This document shows, one piece after another, positions 59,095-64,000 of a stretch of 64,000 nt of DNA (positions are counted from its first letter, which is position 1; every line of letters starts with the position of its first letter). The notes beneath the pieces are model-generated. The model searched no databases. It saw only the letters and a program-made list of their open reading frames with translations, and was not told where the DNA came from. The stretch lies in NCBI GenBank assembly GCA_020064725.1, contig JAGTWJ010000008.1, positions 992,001 through 1,056,000 on the forward strand. The letters are read 5' to 3'. A program made the position numbers and the translations under genes. This DNA comes from Drechslerella dactyloides (Eukaryota; Ascomycota; Orbiliomycetes; Orbiliales; Orbiliaceae).

Positions 59095-61867
59095 TCAACG
59101 TCCACCAGACCATTGACCAGTCAGCTGACTCATTATGTTCTGAACTTGTTGGTTGGTCTGCGGTTGCTGTGCATTTCGCTGGTTAAGCCCATTGAGTAGG
59201 CCGACCAAAGCTGGATTCTGATAATCGGGGACGATCCCGGAAGGCACACTGCCGTACGCCTGTTGCGCCTGGGCGGCCCCGAGCAATGCGGCGAGATCAG
59301 CCGGCTTTTGTATCTGCTGGGCCGCTGGTTGCATGTACGAATTTTGGACCGCCGCCGTCGCGCCAGGTTGCTGTTGTTGACTCTGCAACTGCGCTAGAAG
59401 CGTCTGTAACGTCGCTGGATCTAGATTTTGCAGGATACCAGTCAAATTGGCCTGGCTGAGCGGCGCGGGTAAGGCCGGCGCCGGCTGCGGTGGAAGATTG
59501 ACAGGGTACATGGGCGCCTGCGTCGACGGCATGTAACCGGAGTGGGACTGCTGTCCTTGGTACTGGGCATTGGGGTAGCCGTTCGGAACGTTGTATTGGG
59601 GTGATGGCGCCGCGCATGCGCGTCGGACCAGTTCGGCTGCGGCGTCCGGATTAACCATATCGTACTCTGGCAGAGCAGTTCATGTTAGCCGCTAATTTAT
59701 CCGGAAAATACCCAGGAGGTTCATTACTTACCATCATACTGCCCAGAATTGCTACCACCCTTAAAGATCTGGATGGAGACCTTGTTCGCCTGCTGGGTAG
59801 CCCTAGTCAGGAAAACAACGGCCTGGCATCCCTCAACAACCTGGCGTTTGATGTATGTCTCGAGATGGATCCGGGGCGTCATATGCAGCACATCGGTTCG
59901 CAACCGTCGATCCCGGAAGATGTTATCGACATATTTGATGTACCCGGGGTCGAGCTCGTCAAATACAACGAAGAGGGCGTCGATTGCTTGAACCGGCGAA
60001 CGGGGGCGGTCGAACGACGCTCGATGAGGTGGCGGTGTAGGACTCCGGTAGCGTCTCTGCGGCGACCTTGATCGGTCCCGATCTCTGAAGTCTCGACTAG
60101 GATAATAATCATCACGCTCACGACCGTACTGAGATCGGGGCGAAGACATCCTACGATCACCGGGGCGATACTCGTCTCGGCCACGCAGTCCGTTCTCTCG
60201 AGAATTGCGTGCCTCACGATCCCTGTCCCCGAATGCCGCGCCGCGGTAGCTGGAGCCACGGTTTCTTGGTGAGATCGGTTCCTCAGGCGTTCTCGACCTT
60301 CGCGCGGGGCCCGCTCGGCTGCTGGCTTGGGATTCGCTATTTCGCGAATTCCGCTGAGGCTTTGAGATCTCCAGATCTACAACATTGTCAGCACCAACCA
60401 CTATCCGGGGTAGAAAAAGAAAAAAGAACTTACGCATCTTCCTGCCTCTAACAGGTGTACCTTGCTCTTCACGCAGAGCCTTCGTGCAAGCGCTGGCATC
60501 GAAAAATTGGACAAATCCGAAGGCCTGCTTGATCGATATCTGCGCCAGCTTGCCATGCTTCGCAAAGACACGGTAGATGTCTCGTTTACTCACCCTCTCC
60601 GAGGACAAGTTGCCTGTGAACACGGATTAGATACTTTGCCGGCGAAGATGGGCCACTACGACGATGGAACTCGAAGAGGCTTACCGATGAAGAGCCTGGA
60701 ACCGTTCGGAAACCTGCTCCACTCGCCTTTCGCAACATAGTCTCTCTCTATGTTGAGGAAGTTGTCGTATGCCTTTTCTTCATCAGCTGTGAACGAGGTC
60801 TCGCCCTCGTCGCCTTCGGCATAGGAAAGCGTCGTAGGGTTTTCAGGTAACGGGTGCCTAAGGTTAGTAGGATGGCTGATAGAAACAGGGGATGCTTGGA
60901 CGGGTAAGGCTGGCAGCGTATTTGGGCCGGGTTTTAAGGGAGGGTATGATTGTGCTTGTGGCAATGCAGAAGGTGAAGCTAAGGGCTGCGATACAGCCGC
61001 GCCATCTAGATGGTTGGGTTGGGTTACAACAGAGAGACCGGTATGAGAGATGCCACCTGGCCCATTGATATCAGGCATGGGCTGGTTTTGATTAACCATA
61101 GTGGCAAGCAGCGCCTGAAGGTTGACTGAGTGGGAAGCGGGTGCTGGTTCTGAAAGGGCATTGTCGTCTTTCAAGATTGATGCGCTTGCAGGTTGAGGCT
61201 CTACGGTGAACTCTGCGGTGATGGGGGGCATGTCCGTCATGGTAGCGTCAACAGAGGCTAGATTCGCATCGGTGCCGGGCGGTGGTGCATCCTGCATGAT
61301 GGTGAATGGGTTCTCCGACTCTGAAGATCCGGTCTGATGCATGACCTGATCCGTGGTTTCTACTGCATGGATATCAGGAACCGGCGCGTTCGTTATTTCA
61401 TCGCTCGTTACCTGGTCCCCTGCAAGCCCGGCCTCCTGCGCGATGATCCTATCCCCAGCCAGCGACGGGTCGCTAAGGGCAGAGCCGATATCAGAAGGTA
61501 TCTGCTCTTCGTTTGGAATCGTCCGGCTCAGGGCAGGGTCAAGCAGGAGGGGTATTTTGGAGGGTTCTGGAACGTGGAGGGGAACTGGCGAGACGGGTGA
61601 CAGTTCTTTTGGCAGAGATGTCGTTACTGGCTGCTCATCTTCAGCCTGGGCATCGGTGTCTGCGACGAGGTTGATGTCGACGGTTGCTGTATACAAAGGC
61701 TCGTCGACATTGTCGGTCGACTCGAGGCCGGACGAGGACGTGGATTCAGTGGGTTCAATGACCTCGGGCTCAGATTGCTTTTCGGAGTCGCTTTCGGGCT
61801 CGGGAGTGAGAGACGAAATCGACGATACGGGCTCAGTCGACCCAGGTCTGGGTGGAGTCGTGGACAT
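59095..61867 (-). CDS. nab3: Nab3-like RNA-binding protein (RNA polymerase II termination)
   Basis: Predicted join on the minus strand: 61867-60685, 60613-60434, 60376-59732, 59666-59095, giving 859 aa. N-terminal 380 residues are acidic and Ser/Thr/Pro-rich, like the acidic region of yeast Nab3. One RRM spans exons 1-3 (about 388-456): RNP2 LFIGNL at the exon 1/2 join, RNP1 AFGFVQF, end KMHLEIS. Next is an Arg/Ser/Asp-rich linker (RDRDRSRSPQRRYRSPTPPP), then a folded domain about 560-640 (AIDALFVVFDELDPGYIKYV ... AVVFLTRATQQANKVSIQIF) and a C-terminal Gln-rich part with LTGILQNLDPATLQTLLAQL, like the self-assembling tail of Nab3. In yeast Nab3 works with Nrd1 and Sen1 to end transcription of short non-coding RNAs. 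An SR-like linker is unusual compared with yeast. Confidence 0.85.
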
Positions 61868-63136
61868 AGGGTCAAGACGTGAGAGCCAGCAATGCCAGCA
61901 GGTGAAGCAACGCTGGCAGAGTGGATTGGATTGGAGAGGTGATGCTTAGGATGATAATGATGGTGGTGGTGGTGGCGGTAGCTGTTAATGGATTGGGTGT
62001 ACCGATCGTGGATAGAGACAGGTCTGTATGCTTTTACCTTCACACGATGGGGTGGTTATAGATGAGTCTGTCGATGGCGAAGCAGCGGTTGCCTTAACGA
62101 TGGCGATTTCTTGTTTCTCGCTTGGATGAGACGCGATGAGGCTGCGTTCTTATCAAGGGCTGGGCTTGGCTTTTGGTTTCAATATTGATGATCTTAGCTA
62201 CAGAGTAGAGAGAGATGGATGATAGATATTGGGGCGGCTGTCGGCTGTCGTGATGGTCGTTGAGAGGAAGTGACGTTAAGAGAAATAGATGGTTGCGTGC
62301 TAGGAAAGAATTCAAAACGTCATCAAAGATTGTGCGTAGCGGCGCGGCGGACTTGTCGTGCGGGCGAACAAGAAGGTTCCAGAGAGAGGCGACGTGACTT
62401 GTTTTGTGACTGTCGGTCGTGAGCGCGATGCGTAACTGGAGCGAATGTCGCTGTGACTGAGCAAGTTAATATTCTCTCGATGCAGGACACCATGCACCAT
62501 GCAATGTTGTCCTCTTCCGGTCTTCTAATGATCGCTCTCGCAATTGGCCCGGATGGCGGCTAACGATTGCTTGCCGTCCGGAGCAGGCGGACTGGGGGAC
62601 GGAGAGTGTGAATGTGAGTGCGAGGGCGGCGGTGGAGCGGGATGAAGGGGAGCGGAGTGGAGGCGGGCTGCGATGTGATGTGATGTGATGATTGGTGATG
62701 ATGTCGGCGGGCCGCGAGAAAAGATGGATGGGCAGCCGGCCGTTTGTCCGTTCTGCTGCATCCATCCATCGGCTCCGGCTGCCTGCCAAGCCGCGGCCAC
62801 GCGCAACACAGCGCTCCACGCCGTTTTGACAGACAGCTGACACTTGACACTGACAGACAGTCGACAGCCGTTGCACCGCGAATTATAATCGCACAAGGGG
62901 AGATAAACATGCGGGCATGTATCTGAAGCTGTGCCTGGAAATGCTCGTATCATGTATCTTTCATGCTGTGGCGTCTTGCTGCTGAGACGGCCGTCTGTTG
63001 GCGGAGCGGTGCATCTAGTACTATGTGACCTACTATGTGACCCTGCTCCGTTGCATTGACACCCGGTCCGTTCGAATATAACTATCCCAACCTTCATGTG
63101 AAATCAAAATCCAACACTCCTCTACCGCCGTCCGAC
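61868..63136. promoter_or_regulatory. Divergent promoter region of nab3 and the release-factor gene
   Basis: 1.27 kb. A GGTGGTGGTGG run lies at about 61962-61978, and TGTGATG repeats at about 62672-62693. Short frames only. Confidence 0.5.
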
Positions 63137-63992
63137 ATGCGGTTGGCATTGAGCTGGCCCTTGCTCGCGGCCATCAAGCCTCATGCCGCTGGTCGGTACT
63201 CCCTAATAAACCATCTCCGGCTGGCGTCTACATCGGCGTCGACGTCGACACCGGCTTCATCGACTCCGGACGAGAAGGAGCTGGTGCAGGCTCGCAGCTG
63301 GCTGAAAACCTTCACCCAACACAAGATCCCCCGCAACATCGGCGAGTTCGTCTTCTCCCGCTCCTCCGGCCCCGGCGGCCAGAACGTCAACAAGGTGAAC
63401 TCAAAGGCCACCCTTCGAATACCCGTCCGCAAGCTCGAGGCCTTCGTCCCTCCGCTGTTCATCAAGGGGCTGAAACGGAACGTAAGCGATGCCTAAGACC
63501 CGGTCCCGTATTAAACATCACCCGATGATATATAATGCACCGTAATGTGCTATTACTATACGTATATCCGTGACCGCGGCTTCAGATCGGCATAGTACCT
63601 TCCATATTATATCATACTATTGTAGATATTGACAAGTAGATTTTCTGCCGTAGCCGAGATACCTGGCCAATAACGACACCGAGGTCGTCATATCCTCGGA
63701 CTCGACGCGCAGCCAGGCGACGAATGTTGACGACTGCTATCAAAAGCTCTATGACGCAATCGTCAGCTCCACCACGATCCCAGGCGAGACCAGTGATGCT
63801 CAGAAGGAACGTGTCAAGAAACTGTAAGTTTGAACGAATGCATGATGGATGCTGACAACTTCGGCTAACGGCTAGCTCGTCTGTTCTTGCCTTGAATTCA
63901 GCAGCCAAAGCTACAACGAGAAGCGTTTGAAGGAGAAGCGCAAAGCGAGTAACAAGAAGGCTTCTCGAAAGGGCGGCTTTGGCGATTATTGA
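63137..63992 (+). CDS. Mitochondrial ICT1-type peptidyl-tRNA hydrolase / release factor
   Basis: Predicted join 63137-63481, 63654-63823, 63902-63992, giving 201 aa. The N-terminus (MRLALSWPLLAAIKPHAAGRYS) is a mitochondrial presequence. The class-I release-factor domain carries the catalytic GGQ at residues 80-82 in FSRSSGPGGQNVNKVNSKATLR, and the C-terminal tail is very basic (EKRLKEKRKASNKKASRKGGFGDY), which in ICT1/YaeJ proteins enters the mRNA channel of stalled ribosomes. There is no codon-recognition domain, so it belongs to the ribosome-rescue type (human MRPL58/ICT1, yeast Pth4). The first intron is longer than usual for this window (172 nt); acceptor at 63652-63653 is chosen because it keeps frame before RYLANND. 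The gene is complete 8 nt before the window end. Confidence 0.92.
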
Positions 63993-64000
63993 GATCTAAG

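Overview
The window reads as nuclear DNA of a filamentous ascomycete (Pezizomycotina-type). Genes carry many short introns (about 50-170 nt) with GTANGT donors, CTAAC/CTGAC branch sites and NAG acceptors. The recognisable proteins are a fungal set: Gpi1, WSC sensor, Swi5/Ace2-type zinc finger, Cwh43, Aur1, Utp6 and Nab3. I worked out exon joins by hand from splice motifs and reading phase; they are predictions, not transcript-supported. The species cannot be named from what I can see.

Layout. 0-4 kb: the tail of an RGG-rich gene, a small two-membrane-span protein, and, only 8 nt after its stop, gpi1 (first step of GPI-anchor synthesis). 4.9-9.3 kb: a tandem array of small, fast-diverging paralogs. 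Two copies are intact (119 and 114 aa; mitochondrial-type leader, hydrophobic Gly-rich segment, coiled coil). At least three are broken, and leader and 3' motifs are shared. 9.3-17.5 kb: gene-poor except for a WSC-domain cell-wall sensor with a long pyrimidine-rich leader. 17.5-21 kb: a ten-exon secreted amidase. 22.1-24.6 kb (minus): a Swi5/Ace2-like factor with a long upstream region full of low-complexity DNA. 28 kb: ubiquitin-eS31 fusion. 30-31.4 kb (minus): Utp6. 32.9-36.8 kb: Cwh43 in 13 exons. 37.8-44.6 kb (minus): a mitochondrial PPR-type protein, prefoldin subunit 3 and an overlapping hypothetical gene. 45.1-46.3 kb: a LETM1-like mitochondrial protein. 47.9-49.5 kb (minus): Aur1. 49.5-59.1 kb: about 9.5 kb without a supportable gene. 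59.1-61.9 kb (minus): Nab3-like RNA-binding protein. 63.1-64 kb: mitochondrial ICT1-type release factor.

Working together. Most genes are housekeeping. Several converge on the cell surface and its lipids: Gpi1 starts GPI anchors, Cwh43 puts ceramide on them, Aur1 makes inositol phosphorylceramide and the WSC protein senses wall stress. They are scattered and no operon-like link is implied, except for the very tight small-ORF/gpi1 pair. Three or more products are mitochondrial. The accessory-looking part, and the best candidate for something undescribed, is the 5-9 kb paralog array.
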